From: Megamerina dolium
Taxonomy: Eukaryota; Arthropoda; Insecta; Diptera; Megamerinidae
Assembly: GCA_963854835.1 (NCBI GenBank)
Contig: OY978525.1
Coordinates: 58,597,855-58,661,854 of the forward strand
Reading direction: 5' to 3'
DNA: 64,000 nt
The notes under the pieces were generated by a model. The model was not told where the DNA came from and did no database searches. It saw only the letters and a program-made list of their open reading frames with translations. The position numbers were made by a program, and so were the translations under genes. Position 1 is the stretch's first letter. Each line of letters opens with the position of its first letter. Shown piece by piece: positions 48,432 to 60,030 of this stretch.

Positions 48432-49031
48432 ACAATAACACCAACCAATAGACAAAAAAGAGGACTAATAAACCTAGTAGTTTTTGTAACAATGAATAAT
48501 ACAGACAAAGAGGATATCACAAATCACTTTAATACGGTTGAAACTAATATGCACAATTCTGTAACAGGTTTAAACCAACGAATAAAAATTAATGACCATT
48601 TTAACAAAACAATACAATTGATAAGAGACGCAATAACACAAAATCAACAAGACATATTATATTACATGAACGGACTTCACAAAACAGTTAAAGACGTATT
48701 GACACAAAACATATACTTTGAAAAACTTATACTAACAACAATTAAAAGTCATATAGAATGTATACAAAGTTACATTACCACAGCACAAAATGATATAAGT
48801 GATGCTAGCATATTAACTAAACAAGAAATAAATGGTTACGAAATAGACATAAGCAAAATAAAATTCTTAATAACAGCCATATTTGAGAAAACTAATAAAT
48901 TAATATTTGTTATTAAAGTACTTAAAATATTTGATACTATTCAAGTACAGACGATAATACCTATGCCCTATTTGAACAAAGAAATAGGCGCAGAAATCGA
49001 ATATATACTTAGATATGATAAAACAACATAA
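48432..49031 (+). pseudogene. Orphan errantivirus-like Env fragment
   Basis: An open frame contains a furin-type RQKR site (48450-48461) followed by GLINLV, the fusion-peptide start of errantivirus Env. From there about 180 codons form helical, Asn/Gln/Ile-rich sequence (TDKEDITNHFNTVETNMHNS and onward) similar in character to the Env at 34480-35100. It stops at 49029-49031. The signal peptide, surface subunit and transmembrane end are missing and there is no gag, pol or LTR beside it; RTE-derived pieces lie on both sides. The reading from 48183 to 48431 has no gene that I can support. Confidence 0.65.
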
Positions 49032-49070
49032 TATACACATACAAGAAGAATAATTTTATGACTGAATGTA

Positions 49071-51768
49071 AAGCACGAATTAGGATGCGAATTTTTGGTC
49101 AGCAAGAGACTACGACATCTGGTCTCACATTACACGCCTGTGAACGAGCGCTTGGCCACAATCCGCATCAAGGCAAAATTCTTTAACATCAGACTTATAT
49201 GTGCCCACGCTCCGACGGATGAGAATGACAATGTGACCAAGGAGAGCTTTTTCCAGCGCCTCGAAGAAGCTTACTACCGCTGCCCCCGCCACGATATCAA
49301 AATCGTGCTTGGCGACTTTAATGCCAAGGTGGGCAAGGAAGGTACCTTTGGTCCAACTGTCGGAAAATTCAGCCTCCACCAGAACACCTCCGATAACGGA
49401 ATGAGGCTGATCGACTTCGCCGCAGCACGAAACATGGTAATTGGTGGTACCAGATTCCAGCATCTCGACATCCACAAAGCGACATGGCTGTGTCCAGATC
49501 AAAGAACAAGAAACCAAATTGATCATGTGGTGATTGACGGAAGGCATGCTTCCAGTGTGATGGACGTGAAATCGATCCGTGGTGCCAACATCGACTCGGA
49601 TCACTACCTTGTTGCAGCTAAGGTGCGCACACGTTTATGTGTCGCAAATAACAAGAGAAGACCCACACAGAGAAAGCTCGACGTCAGAAAGCTGCGTTCA
49701 CCAGAGACAACAGATGCATTTTCCACTCGACTATCGGATCTGCTTATGCAGAACACTCCCCCACTTGATGATACATGCGCACGGTGGACACATATATCCC
49801 ACTCCATGACTACTGCTGCCGAAGAGGTAATCGGTTATTACCGGCCTCTGAGGAATGAGTGGTATGATCAGGAGTGTCGCGACGCTACCGCAGAGAAAGA
49901 CGCCGCCTACAGAAGAACCCTGCGAGCAGGTGCAACGAGAGCTGTTGAGGAGCGGAACAGAGAGAAAAGGAGTGCAGAGAGACGTCTTTTCAGGCGCAAG
50001 AAAAGAGAACAAGAAAGACGCGAGTGTGAGGAGATAGAGATGTGTACCGACAAGAATGAGACTCGAAAATTCTTGGAAAAGATCAAGCGCCTAAGTGGAG
50101 GTTTAAATCCCGGAGCCTCTTCTTGCCCTGATGGAAATGGGAATCTGGTTACAGATGTCCAGAGTGTACTGAGCCTATGGAGGGAACACTTCTCCACGTT
50201 ACTGAATGGCGATGCTATGAACAGTGGAGAGGATTGCCCGATAACCCCAATTACAGATGATGGTGTTGATGTTCCACCACCCGACTTTGACGAGGTTGAA
50301 ACGGCCATTTTAAGGCTGAAGAACAACAAAGCTGCAGGTGCTGATGGCCTGCCTGCCGAGTTGTTTAAGACCGGAGGCGATGAGCTGCTCGCCTGCATGC
50401 ACCAGCTCATAAGCAGAATATGGTCGGATGAAAGCATGCCTGATGATTGGAGGCTCAGTGTTCTGTGTCCTGTACATAAAAAGGAGACCCCACAATTAGC
50501 GCCAACTACCGTGGAATAAGTCTCCTGAGTATCGCATACAAGGTCCTATCGAGCGTATTGTGTGAAAGATTGAAGCCCATGCTCCACAACCTGATTGGAC
50601 CTTATCAGTGTGGCTTCAGACCTGGTAAATCTACCATCGACCAAATTTTCACACTGCGCCAAATCCTGGAGAAGACCCAAGAAAAACAGATCGACACACA
50701 CCACCTATTTGTTGATTATAAAACCGCTTTCGACAGTCCGGTAAGGGATTACCTCTACGCAACAATGTCTGAGTTCGGTATTCCTACAAAGCTCATTCGA
50801 CTTTGTAGAATGACACTGCATAACTCCCGCTGTGCAGTGAAAGACAGACAGACAAGGTGATTCGTTATCATGCGACTTCTTCACTCTTATTATGGAGAAA
50901 ATAATACGAGCTGCTGATCTACGACATAATGGCACTATCTTCAACAAAAGTGTCATGATGTTAGCGTATGCCGACACGCGAGAAGTCAGTGCAGCATTCT
51001 CAGAGTTAGAAAGAGAGTCGCGTCGGATGGGTCTTACGGTGAACGAGGGCAAGACGAAGTATCTAGTGTCAACAAACAAAGAGTTCCGACGTCTTGGACA
51101 TCACTGATGTAAAAGACGTCGGAAAGCGTAGTTGTCACTGTTGACAACTACGCTTTAGAAGTAGTAAGGGACTTTGTCTATCTTGGAAACAGAATTAACA
51201 GCAGTAATGACGTCAGCCTGGAGATATTACGAAGGATCACTCTTGCAAACAGGTGCTACTTTGGGCTAAGTAAGCAATTGAGAAGTCAAGCTCTCTCTCT
51301 CGAAGAAGTAAAACTACACTCTACAAGTCTCTCATCATGCCTGTCCTAACATATGGCGCTGAAGCCTGGACAATTTCCACCTCGGATGAGCGAATGCTTG
51401 GAGTTTTCGAGAGAAAAGCCCTGCGCAAGATCTTTGGACCTATTTGCGTTGGTGACGAGTACCGAATAAGGTACAACCATGAGCTGTACGAGCTGTATGC
51501 CGATATTGACATAGTAAAGCGCATCAAAATCCAGCGGCTGCGCTGGCTAGGTCATGTTGAGCGAATGGAAGAACACGCTCCAGCTAAGAAGGTGTTATAT
51601 TCGGAAGACCTAACCTCCGGTGGAGAGACCAAGTACTGGAGAACCTGACGGCGCTTGGAATTTCTAACTGGCGCCAGCTAGCGAAGAACAGAGATGGCTG
51701 GAGACACATATTATATTCGGCCTAAAACGATATTCGGTTGTTATGGCCACATAAGTAAGTAAGTAAGA
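49071..51768 (+). pseudogene. RTE-clade LINE, 5'-truncated, endonuclease plus broken RT
   Basis: RTE sequence resumes at CACGAATTAGGATG and is open from before 49095 to 50519. It contains most of the endonuclease (FGPTVGKFSLHQNTSDNGMR, DQIDHVVIDGRH-like block, SDHYLVAAKV) and the start of the RT (NNKAAGADGLPAELFK). A frameshift near 50483 leads into ANYRGISLLSIAYKVLSSVL and QCGFRPGKSTIDQIF, with DYKTAFDSP. A deletion near 50855 removes the GL(R)QG segment, and the catalytic YADD is reduced to YAD followed by an 8-residue gap. Later fragments read LTYGAEAWTIS and RLRWLGHVERM. The 3' end has the tail CATAAGTAAGTAAGTAAG (51750-51768), typical of RTE short-repeat tails. It is inactive. Confidence 0.88.
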
Positions 51769-52244
51769 ATATAAACACATTGTACAATAGATAAATATGA
51801 TATGATACACTATAATAATTGTTCGTTAAAAATAGCAAAGCATTATAAGTAAATATATAAATAAGCAAAATTAATAAACTCAATTCAGAAATAAACAAAG
51901 TTAATAAACTCGTAATATTCACGACTTAACATTGTTGTAAAGCTGGTATTAACAACATCGCTGCCGAAAAGTCATCGACAAAGCATAAACAACGTCAGCA
52001 TCGTGATCGCTTGAAGTTGCTTATGCTCGATAAGCAGTTAATAACCAATTATTGATTTTTATTGATTTTTTGCTTTTATTGTCGGCATTTTTAACAAATA
52101 AACAGCTGAGATGTTGATTTTGCTTTTGTGAATTCTTTTCAGCACTTTAAGTACCACAAAACTTTTGTACAATCAGTCTAAAGACCAACAGCTTCGAATA
52201 AAGTTGAATTTTAAGAAATAAAATGTGTTTTTTTCAGAAACGTA
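51769..52244. other. AT-rich sequence, possibly an LTR fragment
   Basis: No gene. An AATAAA near 52198 and an otherwise noncoding 450 bp inserted between two RTE-derived pieces would suit a solo LTR, but no terminal repeats or duplicate copy support it. Confidence 0.3.
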
Positions 52245-52352
52245 ACTCGCGCTTCAGCTAAGAGGGTGCTACATTTGGAACCCGCTGGTGGTCTCTGCAG
52301 AATAGGCAGACCTAACCTCGGGAGGAAAGACCAAGAACTGGAGAACTTCACG
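52245..52352 (+). pseudogene. RTE 3' coding fragment
   Basis: GCGCTTCAGCTAAGAGGGTGCT through GGAAAGACCAAGAACTGGAGAAC corresponds to 51580-51645 of the RTE copy, with an extra GGTGGTCTCTGC-type insert. It is short and noncoding now. Confidence 0.65.
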
Positions 52353-52470
52353 GCACACAGTGCGTCGACTAGTGGAAATAAATCGAAAATTTGGTGTCTT
52401 CGATTTTGATGAATATGGTATCATTTTACAGAGAATAGTCAAACTGAATAAATTTTTTTTTAATTTGCAA
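52353..52470 (+). repeat. Dispersed repeat family B, copy 2
   Basis: Aligns with 48064-48182 over its whole length, ending CTGAATAAA, a short tract and AATTTGCAAAA. It is again immediately downstream of RTE-derived sequence. Confidence 0.7.
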
Positions 52471-52835
52471 AAGTCTGATAAGGAACACTTTTGAAGAAAA
52501 AAAGTATTGCTTAGCTGTCTTTCTTGATATCACTCAAGCTTTCGATAAAGTATGGCACGATGATCTTATTTACAAACTCAAACTATTATTGCCTGCAAAT
52601 GTCTCATCATTGCTTAGTAGCTATCTCAGGAATACAATCCAAGTGCCTGCGAATTATTGTAAACGTGCCTTGGTATATGAGGAACGTTAACATCCATCGA
52701 GATTTGAATGTACCCACAAGTTCTGAGGAAGTTGCAAATTCCTGCAGAAGCTACATTCAAAAATTACACAATCATCCGGATCCTTCTTGCTACTTATTGT
52801 CAGTTTTTCGGAATAGTAGAAAGATTCAATAAATT
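52471..52835 (+). pseudogene. Jockey-clade ORF2 fragment with internal deletion
   Basis: TTGAAGAAAAAAAGTATTGC through GTCTCATCATTGCTTAGTAG encodes the DITQAFDKVWHD region seen at 5720-5860 of the complete Jockey LINE. The sequence then jumps near 52630 directly to IQSKCLRIIVNVPWYMRNVN, which lies about 600 bases further on in the full element, and runs to SCRSYIQKLHNHPD. It is a close relative of the 4717-9388 element, on the opposite strand, with the catalytic FADD region deleted. Confidence 0.88.
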
Positions 52836-53504
52836 CATAGTATTAAAAAAAAATCTCATGCATGTGGCACAGCTCGTCGAATTCGACAAAACTTCATACA
52901 AATACAATAGAAACTGCGTGATTATCATTTTAAGATATGAAAAAGAATTTAATATAATTTAATTAAATATATTTACATGCTGTTTGCTGTTCTTGAACAT
53001 GAATATATCACTGAATTTTTTGAGTTTATAATACTTGACATAGCAGTTACAACTTTCAATTAAGAGTTTTTTAAAATTACCACCTTAAAGTATGATAAAA
53101 ATAGAAAGAAAAGCAAAAAAGAAGCCCCGGAGAGTTCGGCATTAATTCATTTTGTATGCTGAAGTATGAACCTACGACTTCTAGCATATGAAACTTTCGA
53201 CCAGTTTCGACCCTTCTTGGACAAAAATATGAATGAAAAATTGGTCCAAAACTCTATTTACGACAAAAATTCAGCAGCATTATTAAAAAAAAAAAAAAAT
53301 TTGGCATACTTTCAGAACCGTATCTAATAATAATTTTTAAACCTTTTTCTTATGTAAATCACAATTATATGACTGTCAAAGCAAATGCCAGATATTATGG
53401 AACTTTTTTGTATAAACAAATATTTTTATAATTTTTTGTTTTGTAGTTGTAATTACAATTTTAGTAGTAGTACAATTTAGTAGTAGAAGAGCATCTGTCA
53501 TTTT
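52836..53504. other. AT-rich sequence with no recognisable gene
   Basis: Nothing was recognised. It includes an A-run at about 53286-53300 and short direct repeats of TTTAGTAGTAG near 53460-53485. Confidence 0.4.
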
Positions 53505-53790
53505 TGAGCTATAAATCTCACAATCGAAGAAAATATCAGCCATTTATTAAAAATATGAATGAAATCCAGTTATTCGTTGGGTACCATACGCTATCAAAAG
53601 CGTCAAAAATCAAGATTGCAAAGCTGGTTTATGACAAAAGTATAATGTCTACATAAATAACCATTCCAGATTTGAGAATAGTACATATTCTGAGGGTTAT
53701 TAATATACAAATTCATTGTAATCCAACCACTCCTACGATTTTTGTCAACGTGTTACATGGGATCAACACATTGTGCGGTGTTTGGAAGCA
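53505..53790 (+). repeat. Dispersed repeat family C, copy 2 (empty SINE site)
   Basis: Matches 11395-11643 plus 11999-12060 without the SINE. The sequence TGTAATCCAACCACTCC at 53718-53734 is the unoccupied equivalent of the duplicated ATCCAACTA in copy 1. Confidence 0.78.
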
Positions 53791-53809
53791 AGGAACAGAT
53801 ACACAGTCT

Positions 53810-54670
53810 GTCCAGTAGAAGCGTGATCGAAAAAATTTGCATATATAGTGTCGTTATCATAATAATTTGAATGCATCTAGGTAGCTACATCATTTTAGTA
53901 GTGCGCATAGCATAAACTATCAGTGAAACAATTACAAAGTGCTCACTGTTGTAACAAAATGAGTTCCGTGTACGAGATGCGGTTTGTCTACACCACGCTT
54001 AGCTGTAGCAAATTATATAAAGAAGTCGAAGTTATTCGTAACAAAGTGGACGAATCGGTTTATAGAAGTAAAAAATATCGACGAATTGGCTGCACGGGGC
54101 CCTGAAAGAGGACCTCACCAAAGCAGGACAAGAAGATCATTGATTTGTTTGCGACGAAGCCTTTGCGACGTTGCGACGTTGCGATGTTGGGTAAAGCTAA
54201 AGCAGCTTTAGAGAAAAATTGTGTTTAAGTATCGAAAGAGACGATTCGAGGACGTTTAAGTGCTAGGGACATTAAATACCGGAGCGTTTGAAAAAACCGT
54301 TGCTCTCATCATCACATGTAGAAAAAAGAAAAAAAGTGGAAATAGCAAAATGGTGTTGAGGTGTTAGAATGGCCTTCACAGTCGCCTGATGCCAACCCGA
54401 TTGAAAATTTGTAGGCAATAGTAAAGAAGAAACTTAGAGGAAAAACGATATGGACAGCAAAACAGTTGTCAAGACAAATTCGGCTGATTTGGAGTCGATT
54501 GCCACGGGAACTTGCTCAGAACTTAGCACAAAGTATGAGCCGGAGGTGTGAGGCCATAATATCAAATGGCGGCGACTATACATGTTATTAAAAATATTGC
54601 GTATAATAAATATTAAAAACGTATAAAATGTAGTTTAAATGAAACGAATCTGATAATAGTGGCCACATAA
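53810..54670 (+). pseudogene. Tc1-like transposon relic, catalytic core deleted
   Basis: The plus strand reads a helix-turn-helix region (VNKWTNRFIEVKNIDEL, then RGPERGPHQSRTRR in one frame; VSKETIRGRLSARDIKYRSV in another). Near 54350 it jumps to VLEWPSQSPDANPIENLWAI, the block holding the last acidic residue of Tc1 transposases, and LSRQIRLIWSRLP with CEAIISNGG at the C-terminus. The first two catalytic Asp residues are missing. The family differs from the intact Tc1 pair. Nearby CAGTCTGTCCAGTAG (53815) may be a terminal repeat, but no matching right end was confirmed. A CCACATAAGTTAGTAAGTA stretch at 54663-54680 resembles the RTE tail. Confidence 0.65.
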
Positions 54671-54689
54671 GTTAGTAAGTATGACCGTT

Positions 54690-55127
54690 AATGTTTATAT
54701 TTTCTGTGTTTTCGTTCGTTATTAATCTGCATGTTTCTTCGATTGTACAATGTTTAGATAAAGCGCATTCACATATGTACCTGTTTTCTTTATATATAGT
54801 ATATATGTTTTATTATTATAATCAAATACATCAGTTTCCGTATTTATGTGTGGGCATTATTGTTGTTACTTCTATAGTATAAAATGATTTGGGTACTTTA
54901 ATTACAAATATTATTGTAAGTCATTATATTTTTCGGATATTGCTGTTCTTAAATACATTATTTAACATACATATATTAATTTTGTAATCATCTATTTCCT
55001 ATTTAGTTAGAATGCTAGCATCACTTATAAAATTTTGTTCTGTTGTTATATAGTTTTGAATATTTTCTATTGTACTTAATATTCATAATTTTTCTAGGTA
55101 TATATTTTGTGATAATACATCTTTTAG
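54690..55127. other. AT-rich sequence, no gene
   Basis: No coding or structural feature was recognised. Confidence 0.4.
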
Positions 55128-55500
55128 TAGGTTCCGTAGCTCAGTGGTTAGTGTGTTGGCCTTCTGATCTGTAGGTCGTGGGTTTAATCACCGGGTGAAG
55201 CATAACAATTTTAATGTCGAAAAGATTTTTCCTTCGAACGGTGCCCACCTAGCAAGCAATTGGCAATTTTTCTGGCGGTAACAATTTGCCATGAAAAAGC
55301 TTTTAAAATACCTGTGTAACAAAGCTAAGAAAATGTGATGTCGCAAGAGTTCTGCCGTTGGGAACCGGCTAAAATATGTAGTAGGCCTCTTCTAATACTG
55401 TCCAAAATTTAACACGCACAACAGTATTGGAAGAGAAGCTTCGCCAAAGATCCCTTCGGGACTTACAAGTGCCGAATATATATTTATTTTTTTTTTACTT
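55128..55500 (+). mobile_element. SINE S1, full-length copy
   Basis: It has the tRNA-like head with A-box TAGCTCAGTGG (55137-55147) and a weakened B-box (GGTTTAATCAC, 55181-55191). The complete S1 body follows (AGCAAGCAATTGGCAATTTT, TTCTGCCGTTGGGAACCGG, TTGGAAGAGAAGC), with the tail AAGTGCCGAATATATATTTATT plus a T-run. It is somewhat diverged from the other copies, so it is an older insertion. Confidence 0.9.
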
Positions 55501-56439
55501 GTAAAGCGTAAAAAATCGCAATTTATAAAAAATTGGCAATAACTCATTAATTATTATTTAATCTATTTTTTCAGAAAGTCAAAGTTGTATATAATTTGTA
55601 CCGTTTTAAGTTTATATAGACCAATAAGTTAATGATAACTATAGCGATATAAATATAAAGCACTTTAATTAAATTCATGTTTACTTACTTGTCTCTTTAT
55701 TTTCCATTTTACACCAATGAATTATTACCAACACAATTCGAGAAACACGGACTTAAAGTTCACCAAGCACTACTGAACTCTCAAGGACATTTGTATTAAA
55801 AATTACGTCGATTGACTTTGACGCACAGCTGTGTAACGCTGCTTTATATTTAGAACAAAAAAAACTCCAGCGTCTTTGTTTTGAAGCATTTCCAATTGAA
55901 AACAACAACAACAAAAGTAAAACGACACTTTCATTTAACATTTTTGCACAGAAAAACAGTCATTTGACCTCATGTGTTCTGGTCGAAAAAGTTCAACGTA
56001 TTAATTTATTATTTTATGGAGATCTGGAATTCCATTTAAATAATTTAACATTATATACTTGCTTAGATGCCTGTGTGTTTAGCTTAGTTTTGATAAGCGT
56101 ATAATCGCCAATGATACCATAAAATGATTTTAACTCGGGAGGAATATAAAAATCAACTTTGTTCTTAATGCTTATGCTTTTGAAACATAGACCTGACACA
56201 AGAAGGATTATTTTTCAGTTTTGAATTTGTTGGCGATTCCTTCACAGACGACAATTTTATTGGCCACTGTGTCAACCAAAAAAACAACGGCATTAAGTAA
56301 TTTTTATAACTGATAATTTAAGTAGAATTAAAGTATTCAATATTTACATTATATTAAAGCTAAATATGTAGTATTGGGTTACATATGTAAATAGTAAATT
56401 CAGTTAAGCCATACTATACGAGTATTAACTAGTTTAGTC
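55501..56439. other. No assigned gene; two unassigned short frames
   Basis: The minus-strand frame 55753-55941 starts with a hydrophobic run (VVLLLLLLFSIGNAS) that mimics a signal peptide but has no family match. The minus-strand frame 56014-56199 (core VDFYIPPELKSFYGIIGDYT) looks more protein-like. Adjacent minus-strand sequence up to about 56280 is also partly open (FLVDTVANKIVVCEG), so a decayed coding sequence of unknown type may lie at 56014-56285. I cannot name it. Confidence 0.35.
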
Positions 56440-56880
56440 AGTAAGCGTATTTTCATGCGTGTATAATACAACGTTTACTTTGTAGGAAGCTTTCTTAGTT
56501 CACTGTTACTATGGTTGTATGGTTGAGACTAAATTTTCTTATGACTGCATCTATCGTATCTGTTTTTAGTTCAAAATGTAATCGTCATTGGTTACATATC
56601 ATGGTGAGTTTGCAATAGTTCCTAATATTTTAAATTGGAAACGCTTGATAAATTTTATGATAGTATTACTGACGGTGTCCCATATTTCCATTCCATAATT
56701 CCACACTCACAGATCTATTAATTAATAGTTTCATTTTTATACAAAGAGGTGAAGTATTGTTTAGTAGCCAGTAGATTTGGACAAATCTAAAAAGTCATTA
56801 AATTCGTTTTTGTGTAATCCCTAGGTATTTTTGTTGCAAAGGTAATTGTATGGCCTTCAATATGTTTCTAAATTTTCTAT
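56440..56880 (-). pseudogene. Jockey-like LINE relic, RT C-terminal region
   Basis: Minus-strand frames show, with many lesions, a LYKxETI-like block, VELWNGNMGH, FIKRFQFKIL and SPWYVTNDDYI. They match in order the LYKAILKPIWTYGIQF, LQRIQSKCLRI and PWYMRNVNIH blocks of the intact Jockey ORF2. Many stops and frame changes indicate great age. No 5' or 3' end was identified. Confidence 0.45.
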
Positions 56881-57039
56881 AGGTCAATAATGATTAGTTT
56901 GGGTAAAAAAATTGGTTTTTGAAAAACAAGCTTTTCAAATTTTTTAGATCATATTTAAAATATTTATAATAGGTTATAAATGTTATATAAGGTCTAGTAA
57001 AAAGAAATCCATTATTTTTGCATTAAATTGAAGGTTTTA

Positions 57040-57500
57040 TTTAGCATAGTTAGAATGATCCGATTTAGGTCAAATATGCACCGTTAGGTCAAATATGCAC
57101 AGCAAAATCATTCGCCATATACAGGAACAGGTAGTAATCACTTGGTGCCAGGTCCGGACTATAAGGTAGATGTATAATAACCTCCCAACCCAGCACCCGG
57201 AGCTTCTGGCGAGTCGCTATCAATGTGTGTGGCCTGGCGTTGTCCTGATGGAACACGATTCCTCTCCTATTGACCAAAGCTGGCCGCGATTGCTTCCTTC
57301 AGACGGTCCAATTGTTGACAGTATTGGTCCGAATTAAGAGTTTGGCCGTTTCATCACCAGTAACCATCCGCTTCAGAAATCGATCGATTTTGTTGCGATT
57401 CAGCAGCCATTCGCAGATGGAAATTCGGTACATGAGGTTTTTTTTGCGTTAAATCGTGTGGCACCCATACATTGAGCTTCTTTTTGTATCCAGCCTTATT
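57040..57500 (-). pseudogene. mariner transposase relic, mostly C-terminal
   Basis: The minus strand at 57277-57100 encodes VFHQDNARPHTLIATRQKL, then LGWEVIIHLPYSPDLAPSDY, carrying the second (QDN) and third (SPDLAPSD) catalytic Asp residues of mariners. Upstream (57480-57380) a WVPHDLTQKK stretch gives the mariner WVPHEL motif. The interval between them is deleted or scrambled. It is a different mariner from the one at 42940 and from the DD41D copies. Confidence 0.75.
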
Positions 57501-58142
57501 GTTACAGCATCAGAACAGCATTATTGAAGAAAACCAGTAAAATATGATTTATTTTCTCTTACTGGTATCCATCTTTGACGCGTGCTCAAACAATACAATA
57601 CTGAGTCAAGCAATCACAAAACTGCCTGAAAAGTTTATTTAGTACGAAATCCTATCTTTCTAACGCCATCTACCGTAACCCGATCGCACTTCTACAACGC
57701 GAGATACAGATTACTAAAGCCATCTATTGGGAAAATGATAGATTTCTGTTTACTTCACCTAATATATCACTGAAAAGATATTAAAAAGACCTTTCTTTTC
57801 ATATGCATTTTGTACGATTGTAAAATTGCGAATTTATTGAGTAATTTCGATCGCAAATTTGAACTTTGACCTTGAGCCACGGCTTATATGGGCGTTAATG
57901 AGAAATAATTTTTGGTTTTTTATATTCAGAAAAATAGAGTCTATTCGAAATTTTTTTTCCCTTTCAGTGGGCTATTCTTCACTGGTTCTGAAAAGCGAAA
58001 ATCAAAACAATCAATAACAGCAAGATATGCAAGAAAAGAAGAGAGAGATAATTATAATCAATAGAAAGCAAGAAAAGACAGGATCAGTAAAATAAAAATA
58101 CATTATTATTATACATATAATACACATATACAATACACACAC

Positions 58143-58143
<1 letters not shown>
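57501..58143. other. No gene seen
   Basis: AT-rich sequence with no recognisable gene. The last 30 bases run into ACACACAC-TATATA microsatellite sequence. Confidence 0.4.
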
Positions 58144-58229
<86 letters not shown>

Positions 58230-58377
58230 AAATTATTTACAATTTAATTATTATAAAAAGTTAATATTATTATCAATATTATAAAAAATATTATTATCTA
58301 TAGTATCGGTATCGCGGTCTGTTTATCGAAGTTAATTAACTGCGATTTCAATTTTTTTTTAACATGATATCCATTTC

Positions 58378-58593
58378 GGCAAGCAATTGGCAATTCTTCC
58401 GACAGTAACAACTTGCCATGGAAAAGCTTTTAAAAAGAACTCTGTGACAAAGCTCAGAAAAAGTGTTTTCAGAAGTGTTCTGCCGTTCGGAACCGGCTAA
58501 AATAAGTAGGTCCATTCTAATACTGTCCAAAATTTAAGACGCACAACAGTAATGGAAGAGAAGCTCGGCCAATGAGCCCTTCGGGGCTTTTAG

Positions 58594-58600
<7 letters not shown>
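58378..58600 (+). mobile_element. SINE S1, 5'-truncated copy, first tandem unit
   Basis: Begins GGCAAGCAATTGGCAATTC and ends TTTTAGTGCCATATA at a (TA)n array. The tRNA-like head is missing. An antisense frame over it is an artefact. Confidence 0.9.
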
Positions 58601-58660
<60 letters not shown>

Positions 58661-58812
58661 CATAAAATTATTTACAATTTAACTATTATACAAAGTTAAT
58701 ATTATTATCAATATTATAAAAAATATTATTATCGATAGTATCGGTATCGCGGTCTGTTTATCGAAGTTAATTAACTGCGATTTCAATTTTTTTTTAACAT
58801 GATATCCATTTC

Positions 58813-59033
58813 GGCAAGCAATTGGCAATTCTTCCGACAGTAACAACTTGCCATGGAAAAGCTTCTAAAAAGAACTCTGTGACAAAGCTCAGAAAAAGTG
58901 TTGTCACAAGTGTTCTGCCGTTCGGAACGGGCTAAAATAAGTAGGTCCATTCTAATACTGTCCAAAATTTAAGACGCACAACAGTAATGGAAGAGAAGCT
59001 CGGCCAATGAGCCCTTTGGGGCTTTAAGTGCCA
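58813..59033 (+). mobile_element. SINE S1, 5'-truncated copy, second tandem unit
   Basis: Same start as the first unit, ending TTTAAGTGCCACATATTTA with no TA array after it. The differing tails suggest that the TA array grew from, or was gained at, the tail of the other unit. Confidence 0.9.
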
Positions 59034-59279
59034 CATATTTATTTTTATTTATCCATTTTTATTATATTCCTCTGTGAGTATATCATTATTACAAAATCGG
59101 GTTATATTTGAATCATTTTATAAATAAATTCTTACATTAATATAATATAAATATAAATCTAAATTAAAATTTCTAAAATGTGCAGGTGATGCAAACAATA
59201 TATCTCTTATCGATATTGAACCTGAACTTTCTTTTCCATTGAATCTACGTAACCCGTACGGTTCGAACGCGAAATTAAT
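59034..59279. other. AT-rich leader of the decayed gypsy-type element
   Basis: No gene. It may include untranslated sequence upstream of the gag remnant; no LTR was recognised. Confidence 0.35.
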
Positions 59280-60030
59280 GCAACTTCCATAAAGTTATCA
59301 CAATTTTGCCATACTTGTCCTGAAGCTTGGTTTGTTCATATAGAGATGTAATTTGCAACGAAAGCTATTACTCGTGACCAAACCAAATACGAATACGAAA
59401 TAACCGCATTACCACAAGAAATCAAAACTAACGTGTTAGATTTCATACAAAATCCACCGTAAAACGACAAATACGAAAATTTGAAGAAAATCCTCATTAC
59501 TCGCCATACTTTGAGCCAACAAATGAAACTTGACAGAATATTTTCCAATTCTGAAATAGGAGACCGTAAACCCTCAGAATATTTTCGATCAATGGCATTA
59601 CTAGCGGGTAATGCTATCAATAAAACATTATTAGATAAATTATGGCTCAGAAAATTGCCACAAAATTTATATATTGCACCCATAAGTGCAAATTTAAGTA
59701 ATAACACCGAAATATTACAGTTAGCAGACACTATATGGGAAGCTACTGCTGGAAAAGAAATGCATTCTCTACAAAATCGAAACAATTCATCAAATCTAGA
59801 GAAAGTAGTAGAAAACTTAACTAATACGACTTCTACTATTTGCGAACAATTTCAAAAACTACACATGGATGTTTGCGAAATGAAAACGAAGCTAAACGGC
59901 AGACAACAACGTCCGAGATATAATTATCGCAGGAGAAATTCGCTTAGTCGCGAAAGATCACGTTCCTAAAACTGGATATGCCGCTATCATTACAAATTTG
60001 GCGTAAAGGCAAGGAAATGTGAATAACAAT
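59280..60030 (+). pseudogene. Gag remnant of a CsRn1/mag-like gypsy element
   Basis: The frame around 59395-59969 reads YEYEITALPQEIKTNVLDFI, (stop), NDKYENLKKILITRHTLSQQ, FSNSEIGDRKPSEYFRSM and LWLRKLPQNLYIAP. This capsid pattern belongs to gypsy-type elements without a long Gag. A basic tail (RPRYNYRRRNSLSRERSRS) follows, then CRYHYKFGVKARKC in the next frame, a CWYH-like knuckle. Stops at about 59460 and 59967 break it. The N-terminus upstream of 59395 is readable only in fragments. Confidence 0.65.

Larger units (their letters stand above)
58144..59033 (+). repeat. Tandem duplication of [(TA)n + unique block + truncated SINE]
   Basis: The block 58226-58600 (CATAAAATTATTTACAATTT through the SINE) is repeated at 58658-59033 with only scattered differences. 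Each unit is preceded by a (TA)n array (58144-58225 and 58598-58657). Both SINE parts begin at the same base, so the duplication followed one SINE insertion. Each unit has the same ATCGATAGTATCGGTATCGC-like stretch. Confidence 0.88.

Noticed and set aside
51769..52244. Solo LTR between RTE-derived pieces
   Set aside because: No terminal dinucleotides, target duplication or second copy could be identified, so it is listed only as unassigned sequence.
55137..55191. Possible tRNA gene
   Set aside because: A- and B-box sequences are present, but the body, AT-rich tail and many copies show it is a SINE; the cloverleaf pairing is not maintained.
55753..55941. Possible secreted peptide with a hydrophobic N-terminus
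   Set aside because: The leucine run comes from repetitive AACAACAAC-type sequence on the opposite strand; there is no family match or splice context.
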